Assembly (NCBI RefSeq): GCF_036182465.1
Contig: NZ_CP108081.1
Coordinates: forward strand, 11,780,001-11,844,000
Origin: Streptomyces sp. NBC_00258
Lineage (GTDB): Bacteria > Actinomycetota > Actinomycetes > Streptomycetales > Streptomycetaceae
Reading direction: 5' to 3'
Length of the DNA stretch: 64,000 bases
Both the position numbers and the translations under genes were made by a program. Positions 35,337-44,356 of this stretch are shown here, one piece after another. The stretch's first letter is position 1, and the number at the start of each line of letters is the position of its first letter. The notes below the pieces were generated by a model, which was given only the letters and a program-made list of their open reading frames with translations, was not told the DNA's origin and did not search any database.

Positions 35337-36520
35337 GTGGAGGTCTCCTTGCTCAGAGAGCCGGGCGTCAGACCGAGTGCTGTCAACTCCTGGTGGGTCC
35401 AGGCCAGTTCGGCGGCAAGGCCGGTGGCGAGCCCGGCCGGATCCGTTGGCCGCAGTCCGGGCGGCAGCACGTTCCAGGTGTACGTCTCGACCTCGATGTG
35501 GTCGCACAGTGCCTCGGCCCCGCCGAGCAGCCTTCGCAGGACGTCCGAGAGCACGGGCACGGTCGTATGCAGCGGGGGCTCGGCGGCGGCGTGCAGGGGG
35601 GCGTGGAAGTGGACCCGCCAGGGCGCGTCGTCGGGCAGTTCGCCCGCCAGTGCCTGGGGGAGGTCGTCGACACCTCGTACGCCTTTGGCCGTGCGTGCAC
35701 GGGTCTGGTGCAGGAAGCGTTGCTCGGCGAAGCCCGCGAGCGCAGCCCGGGCCGCGAGGTCTGCCGGGACGTCGGCCTGGAGAGCGGCCGAGGCCTGCAC
35801 CTTGACCACCGGCAGCCCGGCGTCCGCCAACCGGGCGAGAGCCGCCGCCGGTTCCTCGAACTGGACGGCGAGGTGGCAGGTGTCCAGGCAGACACCGAGC
35901 CAGTCGGGATCGAGTCCGCCCAACTCCCGTACGGCCTGAGTGGTGTTCTCCACCACACACCCCGGCTCCGGCTCGAAGGCCACCCGGATACGGCGCCCGG
36001 TCTCCCGGTGCAGGGCGGCGAGGCCTGTCGTGAGCCGGTCCAGAGACCGGTGGGCCCGCTCCCACCGTGCGCGCGGCCAGGGCGCACGCCAGGCGAGCGG
36101 CAGGGTCGACACGGACCCGCGTACCGCGTCGTCCGGCAGGAGACCGGCGAGCACGCGTGCGCAGGCGAGGGTGTAGTCCAGACGCCGGTCGTCCGCCCAG
36201 TCCGGCAGGTAGACGTCCTTCTTGACGACCTCGCGGTGGAAGCCCTCGTAGGGGAAGGCGTTGAGGGTGACGGTCTCCAGGCCGCGCAGGGCCAGTTCGT
36301 CGCGGAGGCGGGTGAGAGCTGAAGGGCTGTCGGCGAGTTCGGTGACGACGTCGTGGGCGAGCCACAGGCCGATGCCGAGGAGGTCGGTGCCGAGTTCCTT
36401 GCGCACCGGTTCGGCGTACTCGGTGAGTTGGGTGACCACGCCGTCGAGGGTCTCGGCGGTGTGCACGTTGCTGCAGTACGCGAGGTGGACGGTTGTGCCG
36501 TCCCGGTGGTGCAATCGCAT
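35333..36520 (-). CDS. eboE: Metabolite traffic protein EboE (TIM-barrel)
   Basis: The protein has 395 residues and resembles xylose-isomerase-like TIM barrels: LAYCSNVHTAETLDG near the start, LNAFPYEGFH, VAFEPEPGCVVENT, WLGVCLDTCHLAVQFE and VHFHAPL. This string is characteristic of EboE of the ebo gene cluster, known in cyanobacteria, Pseudomonas and actinomycetes. It begins 9 nt after the TatD-like gene and ends in an ATGA overlap with the phosphodiesterase gene. The biochemical reaction of EboE is not established. Confidence 0.85.
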   Translation of the reverse strand: MRLHHRDGTTVHLAYCSNVHTAETLDGVVTQLTEYAEPVRKELGTDLLGIGLWLAHDVVTELADSPSALTRLRDELALRGLETVTLNAFPYEGFHREVVKKDVYLPDWADDRRLDYTLACARVLAGLLPDDAVRGSVSTLPLAWRAPWPRARWERAHRSLDRLTTGLAALHRETGRRIRVAFEPEPGCVVENTTQAVRELGGLDPDWLGVCLDTCHLAVQFEEPAAALARLADAGLPVVKVQASAALQADVPADLAARAALAGFAEQRFLHQTRARTAKGVRGVDDLPQALAGELPDDAPWRVHFHAPLHAAAEPPLHTTVPVLSDVLRRLLGGAEALCDHIEVETYTWNVLPPGLRPTDPAGLATGLAAELAWTHQELTALGLTPGSLSKETST

Positions 36521-36529
36521 GACGGGCCG

Positions 36530-37390
36530 TCACTCCCCGCCGCGTCGCACGGAGTTGCCCTCGAAGAGTCCCGAGTCGTCGGGTTTCGGTACGTCGTCCA
36601 GGTCGAGACGGCCGCTCTGCCCGTAGAAGGCGACCGGGTTGCGCCACATCACCTCGTCGACGGCGTCCTGGTCGAAGGAGCCGTCGGCGAGCATCGCGTC
36701 GGCGGTCTTGCGGGTCTTGAGGGGGTCGCTGCGGCCCCAGTCGGCCGCCGAGTTGACGAGGACGCGTTCGGTTCCGTATTCCCGCAGGATCCGGACCATC
36801 CGGTCCTCGCTCATCTTGGTCTTCGGGTAGATCGAGAAGCCCATCCAGCTGCCGCTCTCCTTGACCATGGCGACCGTCAGCTCGTTGAGGTGGTCGACGA
36901 GGACGTGCTCGGGCGCGATGCCGGACTCGCGGACGACGTCGAGCGTGCGGCGGGTGCCGGCCGCCTTGTCGCGGTGCGGGGTGTGTACGAGGACCGGCAG
37001 TTCGTGCTCGATCGCCAGCTCCAGCTGGCGTGCCAGTGCCTCGTCCTCCTCCTTGGTCATCGAGTCGTAGCCGATCTCGCCGACCGCGACGACCCGGTCC
37101 TTGGCGAGATAGCGCGGCAGCTCGTCGAGGACGGGCAGACAGCGCGGGTCGTTGGCCTCTTTGGGGTTGAGGGCGATCGTGCAGAAGTGCTGGATGCCGA
37201 ACTGGGCCGCGCGGAACGGCTCCCAGCCCAGCAGCGCGTCGAAGTAGTCGGTGAACGCGCCGACGGTCGTGCGCGGCTGGCCGAGCCAGAACGCCGGCTC
37301 CACCAGGGCGCGGACCCCGGCCGCGTACATGGCCTCGTAGTCGTCGGTGGTGCGGGACGTCATGTGGATGTGCGGGTCGAAGATGCGCAT
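36530..37390 (-). CDS. TatD-family metal-dependent hydrolase (EboB-like)
   Basis: The protein has 286 residues. IFDPHIHM supplies the HxH metal site, VAVGEIGYD the bridging Glu, LVHTPHRDK a further His, and NSAADWGRSDP the final Asp. It is an amidohydrolase-superfamily TIM barrel of normal length. The start overlaps the EboA stop as ATGA and EboE follows after 9 nt. Within ebo clusters this position is EboB; its substrate is unknown. Confidence 0.87.
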   Translation of the reverse strand: MRIFDPHIHMTSRTTDDYEAMYAAGVRALVEPAFWLGQPRTTVGAFTDYFDALLGWEPFRAAQFGIQHFCTIALNPKEANDPRCLPVLDELPRYLAKDRVVAVGEIGYDSMTKEEDEALARQLELAIEHELPVLVHTPHRDKAAGTRRTLDVVRESGIAPEHVLVDHLNELTVAMVKESGSWMGFSIYPKTKMSEDRMVRILREYGTERVLVNSAADWGRSDPLKTRKTADAMLADGSFDQDAVDEVMWRNPVAFYGQSGRLDLDDVPKPDDSGLFEGNSVRRGGE

Positions 37391-38025
37391 CACGCGGCTC
37401 CTTTGGATATGCGCTCGTCTCTCGGGGGCGCTTGGGGTGTCGGGCCGTTCAGGGAGGTGATGTCGGCCGGGACGGGGCGGCCCGCGGCGATCCGCTCCCG
37501 GGCGAAGTCGGTGAGCATGCGGGTGAGTTCGGCATCCGTGCGTTCGGCGAGTCCGCTGATCCGGTCGAGCGGGATCTCGCAGAACACGCACTTCAGTACG
37601 GCCTGGCGGAAGGCGTCGGGATCCAGGTGCCGGGCCGCGTAGGGGCCCAGGGCAGCTTCGACGAGGGTGGTGTCGTTGCTGCGCAGGGCCTCGCGGGTGA
37701 CGGGCAGGGCCCGGTCGCCGAGGTCGGGGTCGGCGGCGTCGAGCAGAGGCAGGGCGTACAGCACGGCCCGCTGCTCGGCGGCGTCTCCGTGCCGGTAGAG
37801 GCCCGTGACCTCGGCCGCGAGGGCGGAGCCCCGCAGGGGAAGGGCGAGCAGGAGCGCGGCCCGCACCTGGTCGGCCGCCGCCTTGCCGCAGCGCCGGGCG
37901 GCGGCCGGGAAGGCCGCTCGGACGGCGTGCGGGTCGGAGGCGATGCGCACGGTGGCGGTGTCGAGCCAGGCCCGCGCATCGGGGGTGAGATCAGGGAGGG
38001 ATGGTGGAGTCGGCGAGTCGGGCAA
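37390..38025 (-). CDS. eboA: EboA-domain protein
   Basis: The protein has about 211 residues. The start is a TTG at 38025 preceded by a near-perfect AGGAGGTG, which decides the start over long upstream extensions. The sequence is helical and alanine-rich, with LPLLDAADPDLGDRALP, EALRSNDTTLVEAALGPYAA and LKCVFCEIPLDRISG, the pattern of EboA-domain proteins. The stop overlaps the TatD ATG. The function of EboA is unknown; it is the hallmark gene of ebo clusters. Confidence 0.8.
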   Translation of the reverse strand: MPDSPTPPSLPDLTPDARAWLDTATVRIASDPHAVRAAFPAAARRCGKAAADQVRAALLLALPLRGSALAAEVTGLYRHGDAAEQRAVLYALPLLDAADPDLGDRALPVTREALRSNDTTLVEAALGPYAARHLDPDAFRQAVLKCVFCEIPLDRISGLAERTDAELTRMLTDFARERIAAGRPVPADITSLNGPTPQAPPRDERISKGAA

Positions 38026-38141
38026 GGTGCACCTCCTGGTGCGTCTCCCGACCGGTGGACGGTGTGCATCTGTGCACCGGGCCGAGGAGTTGGGGGGTGG
38101 GGTGACTGGGTGTAGCCGAACTCCGCGGCAGGGAGCGCGGA

Positions 38142-39047
38142 TCAGGAACGCGCGCTGCCGGCACCGGTACCGGCAGCCAGAGCGGTGCGCAGGAAGTCCA
38201 GGGAGCGGCGGGCCACTTCGGGCGCGTCGAGCGAGCCGCCCTGGATCTCGACCGAGACGAGTCCGCGGTGTCCATGCGCGGCGAGTTCGGCGAGCAGAGG
38301 CGGGAAATCGATCTCGCCCCGGCCGAATTCGAGGTGTTCGTGGACACCGCGCCGCATGTCCTCGACCTGCACGTTCACACAGTGCGGCGCGGCGCGTCGC
38401 AGACAGTCGAGCACCCGTGCGTCCTCCACGCAGTGGGCGTGGCCGACGTCGAAGGTGATGCCGAACCGCTCGTGCCCGCCGAGGAGTTCCCTCAGCTTCA
38501 GGCACCGCTCGACGGTGTCGACGAACATGTACGGCTCCGGCTCGAAGCCCACCGTGACCCCGAACTCCGTCGCGGTCGCCAGCACCGCCTCGCAGCCCGT
38601 CGCCAGACGCTTCCAGGCGAGTTCCTCCGGGAGACCGGCCGGAGGCGGACCGCTGCACACCTGGACCGTGGGCGACCCGAGGTCGGCGGCGATCCGGATG
38701 GCGCGCCGCAGCAGATCCACCCGGCGCTCGGTGCCGGACTCCGACATGAGGGTGGGGATGTGCTTGTGCCAGGGATCGAGGAGATAGGGCGCGCCTGTCT
38801 CGACGGTCACGGACAGCCCGAGGTCGTCCAGGGAATGTGCCAGCCGGTCCACTCGCCGCGGCAGATCGTCGGCGTACGGGTCGAGATGGCCGTGGTCGAG
38901 CGTGAGCGCGACACCGTCATAGCCGAGGTCTGCCAGCACCCGGAGCACATCGTCCAGACGGTGGTTGGTGAAGCCGTTCGTGCCGTAGCCGAACCGCAGG
39001 TCCGTGACGTCCGGGCGCGGTGCCCCGTCTCCGCCGGGGGTGCTCAT
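38142..39047 (-). CDS. Sugar phosphate isomerase/epimerase
   Basis: The protein has 301 residues. It is an AP-endonuclease-2-type TIM barrel: LRFGYGTNGFTNHRLDDVL, VGFEPEPYMFVDTVE, FGITFDVGHAHCVED and VNVQVEDMRRGVHEH carry the metal-binding Glu, Asp and His positions. The start overlaps the prenyltransferase stop (ATGA). The EboA gene follows after a 116-nt gap. It is the fourth TIM-barrel or metal-hydrolase type gene of the operon and probably acts on the same small sugar-like or polyol substrate; this is inference. Confidence 0.85.
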   Translation of the reverse strand: MSTPGGDGAPRPDVTDLRFGYGTNGFTNHRLDDVLRVLADLGYDGVALTLDHGHLDPYADDLPRRVDRLAHSLDDLGLSVTVETGAPYLLDPWHKHIPTLMSESGTERRVDLLRRAIRIAADLGSPTVQVCSGPPPAGLPEELAWKRLATGCEAVLATATEFGVTVGFEPEPYMFVDTVERCLKLRELLGGHERFGITFDVGHAHCVEDARVLDCLRRAAPHCVNVQVEDMRRGVHEHLEFGRGEIDFPPLLAELAAHGHRGLVSVEIQGGSLDAPEVARRSLDFLRTALAAGTGAGSARS

Positions 39048-39928
39048 GTCGGCGACACCTTCCGCACCAGCTGGCGCGCGATCGGGTGGGCGGCCGCCAG
39101 CAGGGCGGCGGCCCGAGGAGCGCCGGCGCCCGCGGTCAGCGCGGCCTGCAGCGGCATCAGACCGAGGATGCCTGCGCCGACGGCCCGTTGGATGTTCGGT
39201 GCGGAGGGTTCGCCCAGGGCGCGGACCTGTGCGGACCCGAAGGTGACGAGATAGCCGGCCGCTCCCGCAGCGGCACCGAGGCGTGAGGTCCGCCCGGCCG
39301 TAGTGGCCGTGACCGCCGCGCAGAGACTCACCACCGTGCTGGCGGCGAGCGATGCGGCCGGTACGGCGGCGGGGGCGCCCGTCGTCTCGTGGCGGCTCAG
39401 CGTCGTGACCGTGTAGGTGTGCAGACCGACCACGAGGGCCGCGGGCAGCGCGGGTGCTGGAGTGCGCGCACCGGCCAGGACGTCCAGAACGCGGGTCCCG
39501 GCCATCGCGGCGGGTCCGGCGGGAGTGTTCTTGAGGGCGAGGTCGTACGCCCACACCAGACCCGCGAGGGGCACCGCTGTGCGCAGGGCCCGCCGTCCGC
39601 CCGAGAGCGCGGCGAGTCCGAGTCCCGCGGCGGTCAGGGCCGATGCGGTGGTGAAGGCGGTGCGGCGGGGTATTCGGCCGGAAGGGATCGGCCGCCCCGG
39701 TCGTTCGACGGCGTCCAGAGTGGCGTCGGCGTAGTCGTTGAGGGCCATGCCCGCCCAGTAGAGACAGACGGACGAACCCATGGTGCCCAGCGTGCGCGGG
39801 CCGAGCGGCCGCCCGCTCGCGACGGCCCCGACGAGCACGTCGCCGGGGACACTGAGAGCCGCAGGGGCGCGCACCAGTTCGGCAAGGTCGAGCAGCCGGT
39901 GTCTCCACCGCTGGATCTTGTGAGCCAT
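39044..39928 (-). CDS. UbiA-type prenyltransferase, SCO3242-like (EboC)
   Basis: The protein has about 294 residues from ATG 39928; ATG 39949 is an alternative and neither has a strong ribosome site. It is a multi-pass membrane protein. The first aspartate-rich motif is NDYADATLD, followed by RPGRPIPSG, and a second polar loop reads YDLALKNTPAGP. These fit UbiA-superfamily aromatic or polyol prenyltransferases and the SCO3242 family of Streptomyces. It is the first gene of the ebo-type operon, overlapping the isomerase gene by 4 nt. Confidence 0.85.
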   Translation of the reverse strand: MAHKIQRWRHRLLDLAELVRAPAALSVPGDVLVGAVASGRPLGPRTLGTMGSSVCLYWAGMALNDYADATLDAVERPGRPIPSGRIPRRTAFTTASALTAAGLGLAALSGGRRALRTAVPLAGLVWAYDLALKNTPAGPAAMAGTRVLDVLAGARTPAPALPAALVVGLHTYTVTTLSRHETTGAPAAVPAASLAASTVVSLCAAVTATTAGRTSRLGAAAGAAGYLVTFGSAQVRALGEPSAPNIQRAVGAGILGLMPLQAALTAGAGAPRAAALLAAAHPIARQLVRKVSPT

Positions 39929-40104
39929 GCGGCCGACAATACCCAGCATACTTAAAGTTTCAAGGAAAAATTTCCGTTGGGATTGCAAACATGGAGGTGG
40001 TGTTCATTACGTTTGCGGCCCCAATTGACCGGAAGGTGCGTGAATTTACTTTATAATGTCGTCGCCAGATCTGGATTCATGATGCACGGAATTCGCGTAC
40101 GCAT
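39929..40104. promoter_or_regulatory. AT-rich leader of the ebo-type operon
   Basis: About 39945-40075 is much richer in A and T than its surroundings (TTTCAAGGAAAAATTTCC; TTTACTTTATAATG). It sits just before the first gene of the leftward operon, so it is the likely promoter/leader region. I cannot assign exact -35 and -10 boxes. On the plus strand TTGACC (40025) and TATAAT (40052) occur, but the 21-bp spacing is too long. Confidence 0.4.
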
Positions 40105-40275
40105 TCAGAGTGCCGCGCAGAGGGCGTCGATGAGCGCCATCTCCGGGGGGCGTCGGTGATGTGCCCACGTCATGCGGTGGACGTAGCTCAGCGAGACGCC
40201 CGTCTCCGGGTCGGCGAGACCGCAAGAACCGCGCTGTCCGCTGCTCTTGGCAACGTCGACCACAGGCCGGGACGC
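40105..40275 (-). pseudogene. C-terminal remnant of a beta-lactamase-like serine hydrolase
   Basis: The minus strand encodes about 50 codons ending at a TGA at 40105-40107, reading GLADPETGVSLSYVHRM and PPEMALIDALCAAL. This is the conserved C-terminal tail of class C beta-lactamase-fold esterases common in Streptomyces. The catalytic domain is absent. It is a decayed relic at the right edge of the ebo-type operon. Confidence 0.65.
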
Positions 40276-40775
40276 TAAGGGCAGCGTCTGTACTCCTGGA
40301 AGACCACTGCTGGTCCAGGACGATCGCTTTCAAGGTCTCCCGTTGCCCCGGGGGACCTTGGCGCTTTCGATGACGGCTTTGCTGCGCCATGTGATGATCG
40401 GCTTCGGCGGTCCAACAGGCGCTCAGCCCGTTCTCCTGTCGACCCCTAACGGCCTGTCAGGACGTGGCCGACTGTCGTCGGCGCAGCGCATTATGCTCTG
40501 CAGCACGGGCCGTTGGGCGCTGCCCGGTCCCCGGCAGTGGCCTGTTTCAAGGGTCTATGGCCCAACTCAACCAACCTGCGATGCCAGTGGTATCGCCGCG
40601 GCCGACAGTGGTGAGTAGACACCAGCAATCAACCTCGAAGCCCACCACCCCCGCGAGCTACTGCACATCTGAGGATCCATACCCGCGACGAACTGAGCAC
40701 CAACGTCCGCGCACGTTCCCGCTGTTCGGTAGCCGTGTCCCGGCCGCCGTCAGTGCCCGGGGAGAGAATCGGCGG
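40276..40775. other. Gene-poor stretch, about 500 bp
   Basis: It lies between the hydrolase relic and the frameshifted nuclease-like gene. Short frames here have no recognisable motifs or convincing ribosome sites. It may include more of the decayed serine hydrolase gene, but I could not follow it in any frame. Confidence 0.35.
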
Positions 40776-41406
40776 ATGGATCTCGAACCGACGGCGGCAG
40801 ACGAGTCCGAAATCCTCGCTACTGCCATACGCGCATACCTGGCACAGACCCGCTTCGCCTTCACCGGCCTCACCGGAAAGAAGGCAACCCTGCGCATCAC
40901 CCGCGTGGTAGCGGAGTGGGCGAGGGCGTCAGGCTGGAGAGAAGCGGATGGGAGGCGCCGATGCGCTATATCAACCCGCCACGCCAGCAGACCGCGGGCT
41001 GCATGATCTACTGGTTGCCGCCCTGGACTGCTTACCTGGATCTCCGCCTCGTTCGCAAGGATGCCCCTCCGATCGCCGTGGAGATCGACCGCGTGGAGGA
41101 CGGCACCGCTTGGACAAACTCCGCGATGAAGCCCTCCGCGGACGCCCCGCGCTGTGGATCCGCTGGCACGGAGCGCTGCGCGTCGAGCTCCCAGCTGGTG
41201 TCACCCGGCTACACCTGCCGACCCGGTCCAGCCACTCTCCCGTCCGGTACTCTCTCGCCCCGGTCGCCCGCACGGCGGCGATCACCCTCGGCGAGGCTGT
41301 CACTCCCAAGGAACGGACGGGCGCCCTGCGCCGCGACCAGCAGCGGATCGAGGAGGAAGAGCGAGCTGCCGCCCTCCCTCGGGACCCCGGCCCCATCAGC
41401 ATCTAG
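40776..41406 (+). pseudogene. Frameshifted gene, possible PD-(D/E)XK-like protein
   Basis: Three consecutive reading frames join into one protein of about 200 residues. Frame one from ATG 40776 gives EPTAADESEILATAIRAYLA and ATLRITRVVAEWARASGWR. Near 40940 it shifts to a frame reading CMIYWLPPWTAYLDLRLVRK and APPIAVEIDR. Near 41095-41110 it shifts again to HRLDKLRDEALRGRPALWIR, ending at a TAG at 41404-41406. VEID followed by LDKL and alternating hydrophobics suggests a restriction-like fold, but this is weak. The stop codon lies inside the target site of the adjacent IS element. Confidence 0.55.
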
Positions 41407-42823
41407 TAGGACTCCGTTAGGTCTTCCGGATGGTCCTGATCAGGAGCATGTTGGATGGGTGGATGCACATGAAGTGAACCGTGTCCGGGCGGTGTTGGCG
41501 TTGTTCGTGGCGGATGTGTTCGCCTTGGTGCCGCGCAAGGACCAGCGAGCCAAGGGCGACTGCTATCTGCGGGGTCTGATGCTGGACGGCCGCCGTAAGT
41601 CGATTCAGGCGATGGCCTCCCGGCTGCCGGACGGCAACGAGCAGAACCTGCAGCAGTTCGTGAACCAGTCCACCTGGGATCCGGTGCCGGTGCAGCGGCG
41701 GATCAACGAACGCCTGCTGCCGCTGGTCAATCCGGTGGCCTGGGTGATCGACGATGTATCGGTGCCCAAGGACGGGCAGATGTCGGTCGCAGTGGCGCCG
41801 CAGTAATGCGGCGCCTTGGGCAAACGCGCCAACTGCCAGGTCGCCGTCAGTGTCCACGCGGCAAGCGACACCGCCTCGTGCCCGCTGCAGTGGCGCCTGT
41901 TCCTGCCCGGGGAATGGGACTCAGACCGCGACCGCCGGGCCAAGACCCTCATTCCGCCCGAGGTCACACACCGGGAGAAGTGGCGGCTGGCCGTGGACAT
42001 GCTCGACACCCTCGCCGACTGGGGTATGACGCCGCCCTCGGTGGTGGCCGACGCCGCCTACGGCACCAACGCCCACCTGAGGGCCGCACTGCATGACCGT
42101 GGACTCGCCTACGTGCTGGCCGTCCGGGCCGATATGACGGCCCATCCGTTCGACGCAGAGCCCGAGGCCCGGGCCCGCAAGGGGTCGGTCGGCTGCTGGC
42201 CCCAGCCCCGCTACCGCCACCGGGCACCCTCAGTGGCGGCCCTCGCCGCGGGGCTCGGGCGAACGGCTTTCACCACCCTCGCCTGGCGCCACGGCTCACG
42301 AGGAGAGTTACGTTCCCGCTTCGCCGCCGTGCGGGTCCGTCCGGCCGGCACAGCCGTCGAGCGCCCGATCAAAGCCACGGCATCGGCCGAGCAGGGCTGG
42401 TGGGACGGGATCCTGCCCGACTGCTGGCTGCTCGTCGAATGGCCCGACGACGCCGAGGCACCCACCGAGTACTGGCTGTCCAACCTGCCGCCCGACACGG
42501 CGATCGCCGACCTGGTCGCTCTGGCCAAGGTCCGCTGGCGCATCGAGCACGACTACCGCGAACTCAAACACGGCCTGGGACTTGACCACTTCGAAGGCCG
42601 TTCCTGGCCAGGCTGGCACCACCACATCACCCTCGTGACCGCCGCCCACGCCTTCCTCACCGAACAGCGCCTGGCCCCAAAAGTCCCCGTACCGGCCTCA
42701 CCCTCTACCAAGTCCTCGACACCCTCCAGAACACCCTGAGGTGCTGGACCGGCACCTGCACCACCTGCCAACAGCCCCTACCAAGCAGACCTCCGAGATC
42801 CAGACAGACCTAACGGAGTCCTA
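41407..42823 (+). mobile_element. IS701-family insertion sequence with CTAG target duplication
   Basis: A 1417-bp element has perfect 17-bp terminal inverted repeats (TAGGACTCCGTTAGGTC at 41407-41423 and its complement at 42807-42823). It is flanked by the direct repeat CTAG at 41403-41406 and 42824-42827. A 4-bp YTAR target duplication is the signature of IS701-family transposition. The intact ends and duplication show a relatively recent insertion, although the transposase is now broken. Confidence 0.92.
41459..42813 (+). pseudogene. IS701-family transposase with nonsense and frameshift mutations
   Basis: The frame from GTG 41459 reads NRVRAVLALFVADVFALVPR and PVAWVIDDVSVPKDGQM (first catalytic Asp). 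It meets TAA at 41804-41806 where the family has a Tyr codon (VAPQ-Y-CGALGKRANCQ). The same frame then continues with VVADAAYG (second Asp) and VRWRIEHDYRELKHGLGLDH (Glu). Near 42680 the frame must shift to recover the usual end TLYQVLDTLQ...CWTGTCTTC up to a TAA at 42811-42813, which lies in the right inverted repeat. The element is probably immobile unless helped in trans. Confidence 0.85.
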
Positions 42824-42952
42824 CTAGGGGTTCCCGGCACGGAATACCCGAAGGACACGATCCTGCCGATTTACGGCTCAGGGATCTCGCCGACCGCGCA
42901 CCGCCGCTGCATGAACTGCCAGGGTTGGCTGGGGGAGCGCGTCGGAAGCCGA

Positions 42953-43285
42953 TCAGGGTTGCAGCTCGGGGAACGCTTCTTCCCAGACGTCTTTGATGGT
43001 CCTGCTGATGAGCTTGTGGAGTACTGGCCACAGCTCGAGCAGGATGCCCTTGTTGAGGTAGCGGCACAGGTCGTCACGCATGCCTTCGGTGAGCACTGTT
43101 CTGTACAGGCTCATGCGCTGGCGTGGCCGGTCCAGATCGAGGACGCGCAGTCCGGACCACGCGATGTGCAGCGGCAGCTCCACCATCCCGTGCTCGGGCC
43201 CGGCCAGTTCGTCGAGGCTGGACGGCAGGCGCCGCTGGTACCTCGCTCGCAGCACCGATGCGATGTAACTGGGCTCGTCGTGCAC
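42953..43285 (-). CDS. Conserved small unknown protein
   Basis: The protein has about 110 residues from GTG 43285, with AGAGGAAGA about 11 nt upstream. It reads PSYIASVLRARYQRRLPSSL, ELAGPEHGMVELPLHIAWSG, MSLYRTVLTEGM and a tail WPVLHKLISRTIKDVWEEAFP. I recall this pattern as a common Streptomyces hypothetical family that often precedes an AbiEii-type nucleotidyltransferase gene; I cannot verify that here. No such gene follows: the downstream side meets the IS701 element after 126 nt, so a partner may have been lost. A related start region is left as a relic at 13.36 kb. Confidence 0.6.
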   Translation of the reverse strand: MHDEPSYIASVLRARYQRRLPSSLDELAGPEHGMVELPLHIAWSGLRVLDLDRPRQRMSLYRTVLTEGMRDDLCRYLNKGILLELWPVLHKLISRTIKDVWEEAFPELQP

Positions 43286-43972
43286 GGCATCCGTCTTCCT
43301 CTGCGCACTGGCTCTGGGCTGCACAAGCTGCTGCGCCTGGCTGGCGCGCCAGCCGCGCTGCGGGGGCGGTAGCGGGCGAAGCGGGCTCGTTGGCGGGAGG
43401 AGGTTACTCCAGGGCGGCGATGAGGGGTGCCGTGCCACCCGAGTGTCGAGCCACGGCCAGCCGTTCATGAGCCCGGTAGGGCTCATAGGGAATCGGCTTG
43501 AGGGGCCCGGGACTTGGCTCCGCAGGTCAACGCACTGATCGCCTGCCTGTTCTTCTTCTGCGAGCCCTTGGCGTGTCGCTGTTGCGGCCCTCTTGGAGGT
43601 GAGCAGCCCCTGCCCGCCAGCCAGGGACTTGCTCAGTTTTAGAGAGCGAAGTCCGATAGAAGTTACTGGAAAGTAGGGTTGGTGCCGGAGATCGAGTGTG
43701 TGCCTCGGTGACTCGGCTTTGCCTGCGGTTTTGTGGGGTGGCTCCGCGGGCCTGCTCAACAGGAGCCTTGGCTGCTCAGGGGCAAGAGGCCGCCGGTAGT
43801 GGCGGTCGTGGGGCGCGGACGTACAGGCTCCGAGTCGGCCCAGTGTCGTGGCGTGACATCGCTTCGTCGGGCCTGGTCCGAACCGGACGGGCTTGCCACC
43901 GTAGGGTGACTTCTCGTACCAGCTCGGGGGAGTCCGGGGCATCAGATGCGCACAGCAGCGGGGGAGTACGAG
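43286..43972. other. Divergent intergenic region, about 690 bp
   Basis: This gap separates the leftward small gene and the rightward EACC1-caspase operon. A long minus-strand frame crosses it but has arbitrary composition. The segment 43620-43690 is AT-richer (AGTTTTAGAGAGCGAAG, GAAGTTACTGGAAAGTAGG) and could carry a promoter. No gene is supported. Confidence 0.35.
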
Positions 43973-44356
43973 ATGCACGGCACCCAGGGCACCGGGGCGA
44001 CGGATGTTCAGATCAGGCTCGACTCGGAGACTGAACTTGACGATCGCTTGGCGCTGATCGGGTGGCTCCGCGGTGAACGCGGCCTCCAGGGGCGCGTGCA
44101 CGTCCTGCCCGCCGCACCCGCGGAGAACGAGCTCGGTGCCGGGCTCGACTTGCTCACGGTATCCCTCGGTTCCAGCGGTATCGCCACCGTCCTGGCCGGT
44201 TCCCTCGCCACCTGGCTGCAGAACCGCCGTGCCCCGACCAAGATCCGCATCTCCATCACCCGAGCCGACCGCACCCTGGAACTCGAGACCAGTGACGCCG
44301 CCGAGGCCGAAGCGCTGATCCAGCGATTCCTGGGAGAGGACTCCGATGGAGTCTGA
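43973..44356 (+). CDS. EACC1-like effector-associated component
   Basis: The protein has about 127 residues from ATG 43973, with GGGGGAG 6 nt upstream; an ATG 27 nt earlier is less likely. The middle (DLLTVSLGSSGIATVLAGSL) is a hydrophobic helix, followed by TWLQNRR and a small beta domain (IRISITRADRTLELE). This matches the effector-associated constant component EACC1, described as a small membrane-linked partner of caspase and other effectors in actinobacterial conflict systems. It overlaps the caspase gene by 11 nt. Confidence 0.75.
   Translation: MHGTQGTGATDVQIRLDSETELDDRLALIGWLRGERGLQGRVHVLPAAPAENELGAGLDLLTVSLGSSGIATVLAGSLATWLQNRRAPTKIRISITRADRTLELETSDAAEAEALIQRFLGEDSDGV

Noticed and set aside
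35337..36647. N-terminal extension of the phosphodiesterase frame
   Set aside because: It overlaps the EboE gene on the same strand; ATG 35336 with an ATGA overlap is the natural start.
40025..40057. TTGACC and TATAAT as a plus-strand promoter
   Set aside because: Spacing is 21 bp and no gene follows on that strand.
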